The notes under the pieces: generated by a model | What the model was told of the DNA's origin: nothing | The model's database searches: none | What the model saw: the letters and a program-made list of their open reading frames with translations, nothing else | In this document: positions 42,856-52,613 of the stretch, piece after piece | Layout of the letters: every line of letters begins with the position of its first letter | How positions within the stretch are numbered: position 1 is the stretch's first letter | Assembly (NCBI GenBank): GCA_024195585.1 | Contig: SWBL01000038.1 | Coordinates: forward strand, 124,001 to 188,000 | From: Aureobasidium sp. EXF-3400 | Taxonomy: Eukaryota; Ascomycota; Dothideomycetes; Dothideales; Saccotheciaceae | DNA: 64,000 nucleotides | Direction of reading: 5' to 3' | Made by a program: the position numbers and the translations under genes

Positions 42856-43778
42856 GTTTTGATTGCGCCACTTATCTGCACAGCCGAAATTCAGAAAGAC
42901 ATTTATGCCTCGAGTGTTGAACTCTGCGACAACCAAGACGCATCAATCTGCTACGAGTGAGTCCGCACATGGCAGGCCGCAGCAAACCATGTGTCTCGAA
43001 CCCTTGATTAAATATCGCTTTTTTGCCAACTAAGCTCCTTTCAGAGCATAACCTTACCTTCCTATTGGCGGATGGGTCATGTCAACAGTGATTGATTGCA
43101 AAGCGAGAGTGGCCGACCGTCGTCTCGGAGCTGAAAATGGCTGCCAGGTACTAGGGTCGATCTTGCAGAGCGCTGCAACACGTCTTGGCATTCTTGGTGA
43201 TGGCTTGGCGACCGTGATGGCATAGACAGCCGAGGAACGTGGTTGACAAGAGTTGGTGAGTCTCATAAGGTTGAGGCATGATCTGCAAGTGTGTTTCTGC
43301 ATGTGGATTATACGTGGGAAGTCCAAGCAAATAAAGCAGCGGTCGAGTATCGATAGTCGGCGATAGCACCATCCCACAACCCGTCAGTAAAACGTTCTTG
43401 GATGTTGTTGGAGTCGAAGGTTGAGTGAGAGCCGATTTGCGCAGACGGGGAGTCTGTGCGCCTTCCGCAGCATCGATCTTATCTGATCCGCAGCACTTTA
43501 TCCGTCAAGCGAGTACACTTTATGCCAGACCATCGCCAAACTTTTCATGCTCCAAACACACAAACTAGACAAGTGAGTCGCTTACCTGTCACACTTGACA
43601 CTGCTCGGCTATATTGACTACCTTGAGATTCTGACTGTCAAAAGTGACTGACAGATGCTGTGCAGCGTTGCGTGCGTGCCAAAGTAATGCTCGGTCTATG
43701 CGACAAGCTCCATCTCGACGACAGACAGCAGCACAGACCTCCGTCGTCCAGGTACCTTGATGGTCGAGCGGGCTTCTC
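42856..43778. other. intergenic
   Basis: A 0.9-kb gap between the dehydrogenase promoter and the 3' end of the UPF0643-like gene. ORFs such as the minus-strand frame at 43377-43054 show no features. I see nothing that I can support. Confidence 0.45.
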
Positions 43779-44518
43779 TTATTCTCCTTTCTCTACAAAG
43801 TCTGTGATGTCCCAATTCTCAACATCATCTCCAATTGTCAGAACATTCGTCTTGAACACAATACTCTCGTACCAGACCGCCGCAGCAGCTCTTGCCTTTG
43901 CATGCCAAGGTCCTCTACCTCCGTCCCGCGCATGCTGTCTGCTCTCCCAAAAGCCTGAGTACGTGTCAGTCAAGCCTCATCGTGTCAAAGGAGACGCATA
44001 CAAGTCGCCAGGTTCCGCCGGTCTTGATCTTTCACTCCGTACCAATACTTCAGCAGACCTCCACTAGCCATGGCTTCTTGATGTGAGTAGGCATCCAGTT
44101 GAAACAATTTCTCCGGATCAGCATCGGGGCTGAGCTTTGATCGAAAACTGACGACGTAGAACTCTGTCTTCTTCCATGTGTACCCTTCCTCTCTCGAAAG
44201 AAATTTGAGGGTCTCCATGACTTGCGCAAAGTTGAAGGACTTTGTATACTCTGCTGTCGCATAATCCTCCCGCACAGGCTGGAAAAATGTCAAGACGTTT
44301 GCAAAAAGTTGACTTGCTTTGGAGTATCTGGGAAGATCGAGGAGATGCGGCGGCGAGGTGTATGGAGACACTACAAGGAATTTGTTTGTCTCTGCTTCTT
44401 CGACATCGATATTTTGAGCTCCGAACAAGCTGTTCGGATGGCTCAGCTCCAGAATGGCTGTAGCAGCTGTCATCTCGGAATTTGGTGTAGATGTATTGCG
44501 GTTTGTGAAAGGATGCAT
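43779..44518 (-). CDS. UPF0643-like conserved fungal protein
   Basis: Two exons, 44518-44002 and 43954-43779, with a 47-nt intron, total 693 nt and 230 residues. A second ATG at 44473 (MTAATAILELSHPN) would give 215 residues and may be the true start. The sequence follows the family of fission-yeast PB2B2.08-type proteins: LVVSPYTSPPHLLDLPRYSK, FFQPVREDYATAEYTKSFNF, FYVVSFRSKLSPDADPEKLF, and ASGGLLKYWYGVKDQDRRNL. The intron falls inside the conserved NLATC-FWES motif, and joining restores it exactly. The C-terminus (HAKARAAAAVWYESIVFKTN) is also typical. The protein is conserved across ascomycetes with unknown biochemical function; no signal peptide or membrane helix is present. Confidence 0.85.
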
Positions 44519-46024
44519 CACAGATAGTGATTCTTGAAGGAAGATGCGAGAATGTGCAGTTTTAATCTCCGCACTTCCATCGCAGCTAACATGTTTCTTC
44601 TCAAGCAAGTCACCGGAAGACTGACGAAATTATCATACGCAATTGCGAATTGTACGAGCACGACATGTGCACGCAAGTCATGGCAATCTTTTGCAAAGCT
44701 TCAAGATATTGCGCCATCCGACAAAGAGTTAACGCAACACCGAGTTTTTCAGATTCAGTCGAGTACACAAAAACCTCTCTTTGTCTGGAAAAGCATTGAA
44801 TCTGGTTTTTGTACTCGTCTTGTCAGGCGAACGAGTATCTTGTCAAAATAAGATGTTGATGGCCAAAGGATCAGGGTCGCTGGGTCGGCATGGTCAACTG
44901 GCCACAAGTCGTGAATTCGCAACATCTTCTTTTGGCCGCTTCTCCGCCTTGCTTGAGGTCCTGGAAATCGCGAAAGGCGCTCCTTCCCGGCGGTCAATCT
45001 TGCGCCATCTTGACACCATTCGTGTCATCCAAACGTAAATTTAATCTAGTTATATTGATTAACTCGCGTGCACATTGTTACAGCACTTGCAGCATGCGAT
45101 TGTCGCTGCATCAAATCTCTGGTCGTCTAGGGGATTCTTAACTCTTCCATTCCACCCACAGATGTGAATGTATGATTGATGCTTCAGACAGCGAAACGGT
45201 GGAAAGGTCAGATTCCGATCGTGTCGCGATGCACCACAAGGAGGCTTCCATGATGTAGCGATCAGATCCTGGCACGCTCATCTGCTCGGGATACACCTTG
45301 CGCAACCTTCGTCCGCTTTCCCGGCGTCTGGTTATGCTGCTGCCTGTCTAGCTGTACAGCCTCGGTCCTTCGGTATGGTCTGCGACGGAACAGCACTCTA
45401 CCTTTGACCCGAACGCGCTCTTGGAAAATCTGCATCGACTCTTCCAGGAAGCTGGTTTGGACTGGAATGTCACTACAGCCACCATAGGGCTACAGTTTCG
45501 ACGATCACAGTGTGGCGCAGCCTACCCCACTACCATATGTTCTTCCCGCGAGCGTGGGTTCACATGAACATGGCGAAACCTGGAACCACGAAGACCCTTC
45601 TTCTCCCAAAACCTGGAAGAAATTACCCAGACATGACGCCTTGTGTGCCTGGCCTCCTTCCCGCCGTCCGATCATCTGCATCACAACATGACGGACTTGA
45701 CTGCTTTGGGAATTGCATTTCTCCTCAGCCTATCAAGTAGACCACTTCATCTATGTGGCTCAATCTAATACGTGTTAGGTAGGAAGCGAAATCTTCTTCG
45801 TAAAACTGACGTGCAGCACTTTCAGCTGCAAGAGCAATTTCGTACTACCCCACTATCATGAATGAGGTCACTGGCGTACGAAAAGATCACATCGTCATGT
45901 GTTTGGGCAGGTCTCTTTAAGAAGCAGCTCTTGCAACACGGAGTCGATTGCATATTTTGAAAACAATCAAACAATTCACACATTTTTCAACCAAAACTCC
46001 ATATCAACTATCAAATCACACATC
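44519..46024. other. long intergenic interval
   Basis: About 1.5 kb. Most is featureless. Positions 45352-45567 hold a 71-codon open stretch (TFDPNALLENLHRLFQEAG, then LDWNVTT) without a start codon that looks like coding sequence of an unidentified decayed gene. The right end is the promoter of the allergen-like gene. Confidence 0.4.
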
Positions 46025-46842
46025 ATGGACGCCGCCGCCAACGCAGTCAGCAAGCTCCTGTAAGGACATTTTCATTCTATCATTTTCCTGGCCACTTGCT
46101 AACATTATTCAGCTCCGGCGCAGGTGAGAAATTCAGCCACAAGTCCGAGCAGGTCAACTCCGAGCAGGTCAAGACTCAGGAAGTCAAGACCACGCAGGCC
46201 AAGACCGAGCCGGAAGTAGCTCCAGTCGTTGACTCTGCTGCTACAGGCGAGAAGGACACCACCGTCGATCAGACTATTGCCCCAGCAGTCCAGCATGAGC
46301 ATGTCAAGCATGAGCACGAGACCAGAGAACAGAAGGTCGTTGACCGCGAACGCCACCAAGACCACTACCACACTACTATCCAGCCCCTCCAGGATAGGGA
46401 GGTTGAGGCTGAAAAGCACACCACTGAGGTTGATGCCACCGAAGAACGCCAAATCAACAAGGATAAGCAAGGCGATCAGATCAAGGCCAAGGTCGCTGCC
46501 GACCAAGCTGCCTTCAAGAACACAACCGAGGAGCTCGCTACCGAGGAGACCAAGACATCTGAAAAGGCCGCTGTGGCAGAGTCTGTTCACCACCACCTCC
46601 ACGAGACCATCCAGCCTGTCATCGAGAAGGAGCGCATTGTGCCCGAGGTCACCCACAAGATCAAGCCTGTGCACGAAGTCGTCCAGGAACAAACACAGAA
46701 CCACGGCGTGACCACCGCTCGACCAATCTCCGTGGACGAGTTCCAGCACCGCTTGGGTGGCGAGAGCAAGACAGAGGTCACACACGATGGTGAGCCGTCT
46801 GTTGCAACCACCGCCACAACAGCTGTGACGGAGAAGAAGTAG
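46025..46842 (+). CDS. hydrophilic allergen/LEA-like protein
   Basis: Two exons, 46025-46059 and 46113-46842, with a 53-nt intron, total 765 nt and 254 residues. The tiny first exon encodes MDAAANAVSKLL, matching the usual N-terminus of this fungal family. The rest is extremely hydrophilic and repetitive, rich in Glu, Lys, Thr, Val, His and Gln. Examples are SEQVNSEQVKTQEVKTTQAK, EHVKHEHETREQKVVDRERH, YHTTIQPLQDREVEAEKH and VHHHLHETIQPVIEKERIVP. Such proteins are annotated as fungal allergen or LEA-like and are associated in several species with conidia or stress tolerance. It is probably disordered and cytosolic. A long antisense frame opposite it is a composition artefact. Confidence 0.85.
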
Positions 46843-47048
46843 GATCACATATGTGATAACGAAATTTACCCTTAGGCTATAAATTGTGTAATGTACAATA
46901 CGAATTTTTCCACTCAGTTCTCTTGGATATAAACGCAGATTGATCGGATCCCTTCAGCTGAGGCCGTTCAATTTCAGTTATGGGAACCTTGCTTGACGCG
47001 AGCTGCATCCTTCGAGGATGTTACGGACGTTACAGACATTACCCCTCC

Positions 47049-47056
47049 TATAAATA
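47049..47056 (+). promoter_or_regulatory. putative TATA box
   Basis: TATAAATA lies 99 nt upstream of ATG 47155 and supports a transcript starting before that codon rather than at the downstream ATG 47369. Confidence 0.5.
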
Positions 47057-47154
47057 AAGTGGAGAGGTCGCGCTACTGACGTACTCTTCAAACAAACATC
47101 ATCTTTCCATCTCCATTCCCCTGAATAATCCCAAAAGGTCTTTCAGATCCCCAA

Positions 47155-47659
47155 ATGAGTCTACTACCAGTCTGCTGCGCGGCAGAATTCGATTCTGAGG
47201 CAAGTGTTTTAAGAAAGCATAAAGAATCGGCTGACATTCTTCCAAAAAAAGTTCCTCAATCGATTCCTCGAATGCAACCTCAAGCAGAAAGAAGGTCTAG
47301 ATCTCGAGCTCAGCATAGTCATCATCACCGACCTCAGCAAAAAATACACAGAAACCTCAGCGGTCCCGATGGACCCCACTTCCTCACCCGCGCCTTTTCA
47401 AGGAAAAAGTCCAAAAGAGTGCTTTGAAACACTTCAAGCACTAGCAAAGGATACGGGATCTGAAATCAACGTCGAAAACTTTGCGATCTTGGATGAGAGG
47501 TCTAAGGAAGATGATACTGTGTTGCTGGTACAAGCGTTCGAGCATTCGGGAAGGATCAAGACTGTACGTGGAGCTTTGGAAGGGACGGATATGGCACTCG
47601 AAAATCTTTGGGTCGGGAACATGAATATTGAGGAGTTTGACTGTGAAGTCGCAGGCTAG
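47155..47659 (+). CDS. small unknown protein with a GC-AG intron
   Basis: Exons 47155-47199 and 47252-47659 total 453 nt and 150 residues. The 52-nt intron has donor GAG|GCAAGT, branch-like GGCTGAC and acceptor AAAAAAG. It joins MSLLPVCCAAEFDSE in phase 0 to FLNRFLECNLKQKEGLDLEL. Without it the good downstream frame has no start before 47369. The second exon continues through IVIITDLSKKYTETSAVP and a Pro/Ser linker to a compact C-terminal domain (CFETLQALAKDTGSEINVEN, VLLVQAFEHSGRIKTVRGAL). A shorter protein from ATG 47369 (96 residues) is the alternative. No family is recognised and no membrane segment is seen. Confidence 0.6.
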
Positions 47660-47979
47660 GAAGGTAAGAGATTTGGTTGCTTGAAAAGATGTAGCCAGCG
47701 GCTAACGAGTAATGACAAGGCGTTTCGGGCGTTTAGGCAGCCAACATCGGCACCCACACCCCTGAAACAATCAGAGACGGGGTAGAGAACAAGTGGTCTT
47801 CCACAATGCGTCGTGAGGCCATGTTGCTGTCCAGAGAGATATTAAATTACTGTCGCCGCATCCGCGTATGGTCGTCCAAACCTTCAATCCTTACTCCCAA
47901 AGCAGAGTTTTGCAATTCTTCACCAACTAACCTTCGACTGGCTAGATCCAAATGTTTGAGCAGTCGTCTGTTAGGAACC
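47660..47979. other. intergenic
   Basis: The downstream gene's frame stays open upstream to 47806, but those codons read as 5' UTR because the signal peptide begins at 47980. No other feature is seen. Confidence 0.4.
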
Positions 47980-48669
47980 ATGATGCGAACTTTCTCTAGT
48001 CTCATGATTGTCTGTATAGCCGTTCTCGCCATACTCGCTGCATTTACATCAGCCAATCCTACACTGGTATCTGCACCTCCAGATCGAGAATGCTGGAGCA
48101 TCAACGAGAATGGCGAGATTATATATTCAGCTCCTTTAGTCATCGACTGTCTCCCCAACGACACCACCTGCGGCGTGCAAAAAGGCGAATACATCATCTC
48201 TCTCCGCCCCTCATACGAAAAGTCTGCACATCTTTTCTATCTCTCGTCTCACATACCTTCCTCGACACTCTTGAACACAAGCATGAGCTGGTTCCGCTAC
48301 AGCAAGAGTTACAGCAAGAGTTACATCATCAAGAATCTCCAGGATACAGAGATGGAAATCATAAGACGCGATCCAGGAATTGACGAAGTATACCAACATT
48401 ATTGGTTCCAGGTGGATGTTGGATGGGATTTGCGATGCAGAAATCCGAGGCTGACGGAAGAGGAGAAGAAGATCTGTTACGGAGAGCTTGAAGTTCAGGG
48501 GTGTAGGATGCCTTATTCCAGCGAGGAGGAGAGAGGGAAGTGTTTGGAGGAGCTATGTGGGATGGAGGGGTTGATATTAACCGAAGAGCATAGGGAGTTG
48601 TGTGAGGAGCATAATTATGAGGCCGAGAGATGGTTTCCAAAAGTGGACGAGTGGTGGAATAGATCGTAG
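47980..48669 (+). CDS. secreted I9-propeptide-like, Cys-rich protein
   Basis: Single exon, 229 residues from ATG 47980. Residues 1-26 form a strong signal peptide (MMRTFSSLMIVCIAVLAILA). Residues about 65-130 resemble the subtilisin propeptide/inhibitor I9 fold: KGEYIISLRPSYEKSAHLFY, a middle strand SWFRYSKSYSKSYIIKNL, and EMEIIRRDPGIDEVYQHYWF, the usual beta-alpha-beta layout ending in a DP-x-V-E/Y motif. No protease domain follows. Instead the tail carries repeated Cys pairs (LRCRNPRLTEEEKKICY, QGCRMPYSSEEERGKCL, EELCGMEGL), perhaps a small disulfide domain. It could be a free-standing protease inhibitor or effector. The I9 link is by eye and tentative; the secretion signal is clear. Confidence 0.65.
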   Translation: MMRTFSSLMIVCIAVLAILAAFTSANPTLVSAPPDRECWSINENGEIIYSAPLVIDCLPNDTTCGVQKGEYIISLRPSYEKSAHLFYLSSHIPSSTLLNTSMSWFRYSKSYSKSYIIKNLQDTEMEIIRRDPGIDEVYQHYWFQVDVGWDLRCRNPRLTEEEKKICYGELEVQGCRMPYSSEEERGKCLEELCGMEGLILTEEHRELCEEHNYEAERWFPKVDEWWNRS

Positions 48670-49834
48670 GTTAGAGATCGGGTGTAGGTCGTTGATATGC
48701 GTTCCAAATTATAGAGTGGCCTGCAATTAAATAACAGTTATGAAGTAAAGCATTTCTCTGGGAAACGATCGCTTGATATTCATGTACAAATGCGTTTTAT
48801 AGATGGGTGTCTACGTGTGTTTGGTCTTGTGATCTTTGTCTTTCTTTCTGTCTTCTTCTGATGGGATCAAACCCGGAAAATCATGTACTCACAAGTGTAG
48901 CCGAGCATCATCTGTATCTGCGACTACCATTTCCGCTCCGCTAACGCCGCTGACCCCTCAACCTTCCGCCCATGTGTACTTCCACTTTTCCGCATCATTG
49001 CACCCCTCGTTGTCCATCGCTACAACGCTGTTGACTGTTTACATCTTCCATGACGACCTGGTCTCACTCCCAGTGACATTCAGTGACATGCATACGTTGA
49101 CTTTTCGACCGATAGGTCTGGACAGCCCGTTCTGCTTTCCCGAAATTCAACGGCCCCTGCTTCGCGTCGTTCGAACAATATAACGTCTACCAGGGTGCTT
49201 CCAGTTAAGGAGGGCTCTGAGTCGCCCACAACAAATCTTGGTGACATTTTTGCCAAGCTTTGAGCCGCTGCAAATGTGTTTGCGGGCTTCTCAAGTCTCA
49301 GAACCCCCTTTGACCCAAAGCACCCTGGTACACGTTATACCTCCTAAATCATCGAATCTTGCCGTGTGCCGCACTTCGATTCACAGCACAAGTGTTACTG
49401 CGTTCTTCTAAGGCTGCGCTTTGGCTGGTTGCTGCTGTCCACTCTGTACCATAATTTCTTCTACCGATTATGCACTGCTTTTAAGCATATCAATAATGCG
49501 TAATTGCTTCGGAGGGACGTCTCGAGTCCTCCACACTCCAAGGCTCTCGTTCGCCTCTCCGTCAAGCCGTGTGCATGCTGGTTTCCCTATGCTGATCTAC
49601 AGTTCCTCCGTTTCAACCGTTCGATTTCCAATAGATTGCGTATGTAGAGCGGTTCCTGACTGAAACACTTCTGGTGTGCGCATTATCACTATGCACAATC
49701 TGATTGCTATAAGAGTATACTCTCTCCTCCAGTGTCTTCTTGTACCGGCTCCATATCCTTTCTCTAATCGTGTGCTATCCTTTATCGACCGTCGCCATTC
49801 TCCAGAGTTTCTCATCTTCTAATAATTTTTTAAC
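48670..49834. other. intergenic
   Basis: About 1.2 kb with no supported gene. The right half is the promoter side of the Ser/Lys-rich secreted protein and is pyrimidine-rich on the plus strand. Confidence 0.45.
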
Positions 49835-50497
49835 ATGCACGCTGCCACTCTCTTTCTTCCAATCCTTGCCGTTCTGGCACAGGCTTCTCCTCCACCTGCA
49901 CCTAAGAGCAATGAAGGTCATCACATTGCGGCGTCCATGTATGTCGTTGCAGTCTCATGCTAGAATCTTATACTAATTCGCTATAGGGGTGGCCTTAACA
50001 GCACCATGACTGCATCGTCTACCTTCAGCTCCTCTATGGCCGCTTCGATGATTCCCTCTTCTGCCAGCTCTTCTAGACTTGCGAAGAGCTCCGGCTCAGC
50101 CAAGTCTGTTCCTGCAGAGCAGACAATGACCCACAAGCCTGTGAATACTCACATGCCTTCATCCGTTGCTCAAAAGGTCTCCTCCAAGAAGGCATCAGTC
50201 TCCTCGAAGCACTCCTCCATCAAAGCTTCCGTCTCGTCAAAGCACTCTTCCGTCAAGGCCTCCGTTTCCTCGAAGCACTCCTCCATCAAAGCCTCTATCT
50301 CCGCCAACAAGGCAGCTTCAACACTGAAGACCACTACAAAGTCAAAGTCTAGCTCTAAGAAGCCTGCTCCTCAGCCTCAATCGACGAAGAAGACTGGCAA
50401 GTCGGAGAAGCCTGTGTCAACTAGCAAAGCTGCTGCGAAGTCTGAGAGCGAGAAGGCATCGAACATTAAGCACGCTACATCCACTCACCACCCTTAG
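49835..50497 (+). CDS. secreted Ser/Lys-rich repeat protein
   Basis: Two exons, 49835-49938 and 49987-50497, with a 48-nt intron, total 615 nt and 204 residues. Exon 1 supplies a signal peptide (MHAATLFLPILAVLAQASPP) that would be missed without splicing. The mature chain is almost entirely Ser, Lys, Ala and Thr. It contains a tandem run of four 11-residue units (KASVSSKHSSI, with I/V variation) encoded by a 33-nt repeat at about 50190-50310. The tail is KTTTKSKSSSKKPAP-like. There are no Cys and no GPI signal. It is probably a heavily O-glycosylated or cationic wall-associated protein; the repeat number is likely to vary among strains. Confidence 0.75.
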
Positions 50498-51239
50498 GTC
50501 GTTGGTCGTTGGTTGTATGCATTCTGTAGTAATGGGGGTGGTATATGTGGAATATATGATGGGTTACAGGGAGTTTTAATAGTCCTCAGGCGCTAGGTGT
50601 TTATGAAATGGTCACGTCCCATAGCAATCAACATTCGTGTATCGTTGGCTCCTCGATCTCTTTGTGATGTTCTCTCCATCTCATGTATCATACTTCTTGC
50701 ACAATCCATTGCTTTTTTCGTTTTCCATGGCCTATCCTTTCTCAACCTATTCACTCGAGCTGTGGTTCACATGGATCGGAAAGCGAGTCTTATCAAGTGG
50801 AATTGATGAAGTTGAGAGACGCAGAACGTCCCTTGTCGGTCTCCTCTATGGATGATTTAGCCGCAAGATCACTTAACCAGTCTCCACTGACGAGAGTGGC
50901 AATGATACTCCCAGAGCTCTTAATCCACTTTGGGTCAGGCCAGAAAAGGTGCTAGGAAAACATAAAAAGCCACCCTTGCCTTCGCGAGAGTAGCTCAAGG
51001 CGTTACAAAGCCTGAGGGAATGAAGACGTGTCCAGGATGCATATCTTCCATAAAGTCGCATAGAATCCTTAAGCAAGCACTCCGTTGATGACTTTTGCAA
51101 GCAGAGACCAGTTTCGTCGTATAGCATGAATAGTTATACAGTATAATGAACGGTTGTACTTCGGTTGATCAAACCAAAGAATCAAAGCCCTCCTCTGCAA
51201 GCATGAAAGGCACTTAAGCGACAGATCATGCATAGCAGT
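50498..51239. other. intergenic
   Basis: No supported coding or RNA feature. Small overlapping ORFs on both strands lack any signal peptide, domain or splice partner. Confidence 0.4.
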
Positions 51240-52003
51240 GATCAATTGGAGTTTCCGGGTTACAGAGCACCATCGTGGGCAATGAGAGAACAGTGACACG
51301 GTCTTTCTACCTAGAAACCCCGAATTCGGTCGACCTGACTTCCTTAAATTCGTCTTTTAAAGGGTGCGCAATCTTCGTCGTCTCACCGGAGACGGGGCAT
51401 ACCACAATCATGGCCAAGGCGCTCCACAATATGCTAGTACTGTATCTTGTGTTAATTCGATGGGTGAGAATTGCGTCGAAGATCTGTATGCCAAAGTTGT
51501 TAAACTGGCGTGTTCTGACGCAACCACAGATGTGTCTAATTTCTACAAGGACATTGCAGTCGGTCTTTTTGAATAACCCACCTTCGACCTACTACATTCT
51601 CAGTCAGCAGCCTCGCATAGGGGCAGTTGCATTAACGGGCCTGATGCTCAGCAAGCCATTACCTCGAGTGAGAACAGCACATCTAATTGCTGGCCCACGC
51701 TGCCCAAGACGAACGACCTGACCAAGGTATTCGAATACGATCATGTCGCCCAACTCAATCAAACGGTACCCTGGTTACGTTATACGCCTCTCATCAGCGC
51801 GTTTGCACCTATTGGCAATGGTTCGGACAAGGAGGTGGAAGTGAACTTGGCGTGCATGAAAATTGTGGATTCTGATGATTTCAGCTCAGGTACAGCAAGC
51901 AATGGCAGCAGAGCGGATGACCAGCAAGGAGCAGCTTCCGCGCTCAAAGTTGATTCGATAGTTGTTGTCTTGCTCGTCAGTGCTTGGGTAGTCGCACTGG
52001 GGT
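51240..52003 (+). pseudogene. decayed GPI-anchored surface protein gene
   Basis: Coding-like sequence begins abruptly after a stop near 51240 with ERTVTRSFYLETPNSVDLTS followed by LNSSFKGCAIFVV. It shifts by one base near 51383 to GDGAYHNHGQGAPQYASTVS, and runs on through a TAA at 51574-51576. A 45-nt intron, 51562-51606 (GTCGGT to TTCTCAG), could remove that stop in phase. The frame ends with a hydrophilic linker and a hydrophobic C-terminus (VDSIVVVLLVSAWVVALG, stop near 52003) typical of a GPI-attachment signal. Conserved-looking Cys (STVSCVNSMGENCVEDLY) support an extracellular protein. No start or signal peptide is left, so the gene is 5'-truncated and frameshifted. Confidence 0.55.
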
Positions 52004-52613
52004 GAGCTGATGGTCTTGTATCACATGCTGATGAATCTCGATATTGCAGTCATTCTCAGTCTCTGTTGCGAGCTCCTTTGTATAGTGTTATCTTCGATGT
52101 CTGGATGACGAGCCCAAGCGGAGCTGGGAAGAGGAAATGTCAGAGGTCTAGGCAGATCTCGGCGCCAAGAAACAAACAATCCTTCGCGTCACCCTCCCGG
52201 TACAGAGTTGACGTGCTGAACAGAAAATCGAGCCACTATACGAGTAGCTTGGCCTCAAGGTCAAAAATCGTTGTGAGGTTATCATGCCCTCTCGGCCTGC
52301 TGCACATGGGACTGCTTGAAGAAACACGTCCGCCAAGCAAGGATCTGCCATTCGTGTGATCATGTAGTCAACTTCTTGCATCTGACCGGGCGTGACTGTT
52401 GTGAATATGCAGTCAGCGAACTTCACACACACCGGTTCTCATGGGATTTAGATTAAGTGGGGCCATGGGGATGCGCTCCTCTCCAAATCTACTTAAGTTC
52501 ACTGCGATGGTCTTCAGCCAACATCAGATACTGCTTCTTCTGGCCCACTTTTCGTTTCGCAGCCCAACGCCATGATATTTCACACTTGGTTTACTCGAAT
52601 AGTGTTGTGAACA
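52004..52613. other. intergenic, 5' flank of the GMC gene
   Basis: Contains ATG 52507 opening a short hydrophobic peptide (MVFSQHQILLLLAHFSF) that looks like a signal peptide. I found no GT-AG intron that joins it in phase to the GMC coding frame. Confidence 0.35.

Noticed and set aside
46105..46848. A 247-codon minus-strand ORF
   Set aside because: It is exactly antisense to the Glu/Lys/Val-rich allergen-like gene and is a composition artefact; the plus-strand frame has the intron, start and family pattern.
47155..47427. The 90-codon unspliced ORF starting at ATG 47155
   Set aside because: After residue 15 it becomes Arg/His/Ser-rich nonsense, while splicing the GC-AG intron joins the same start to a better frame ending at 47659.
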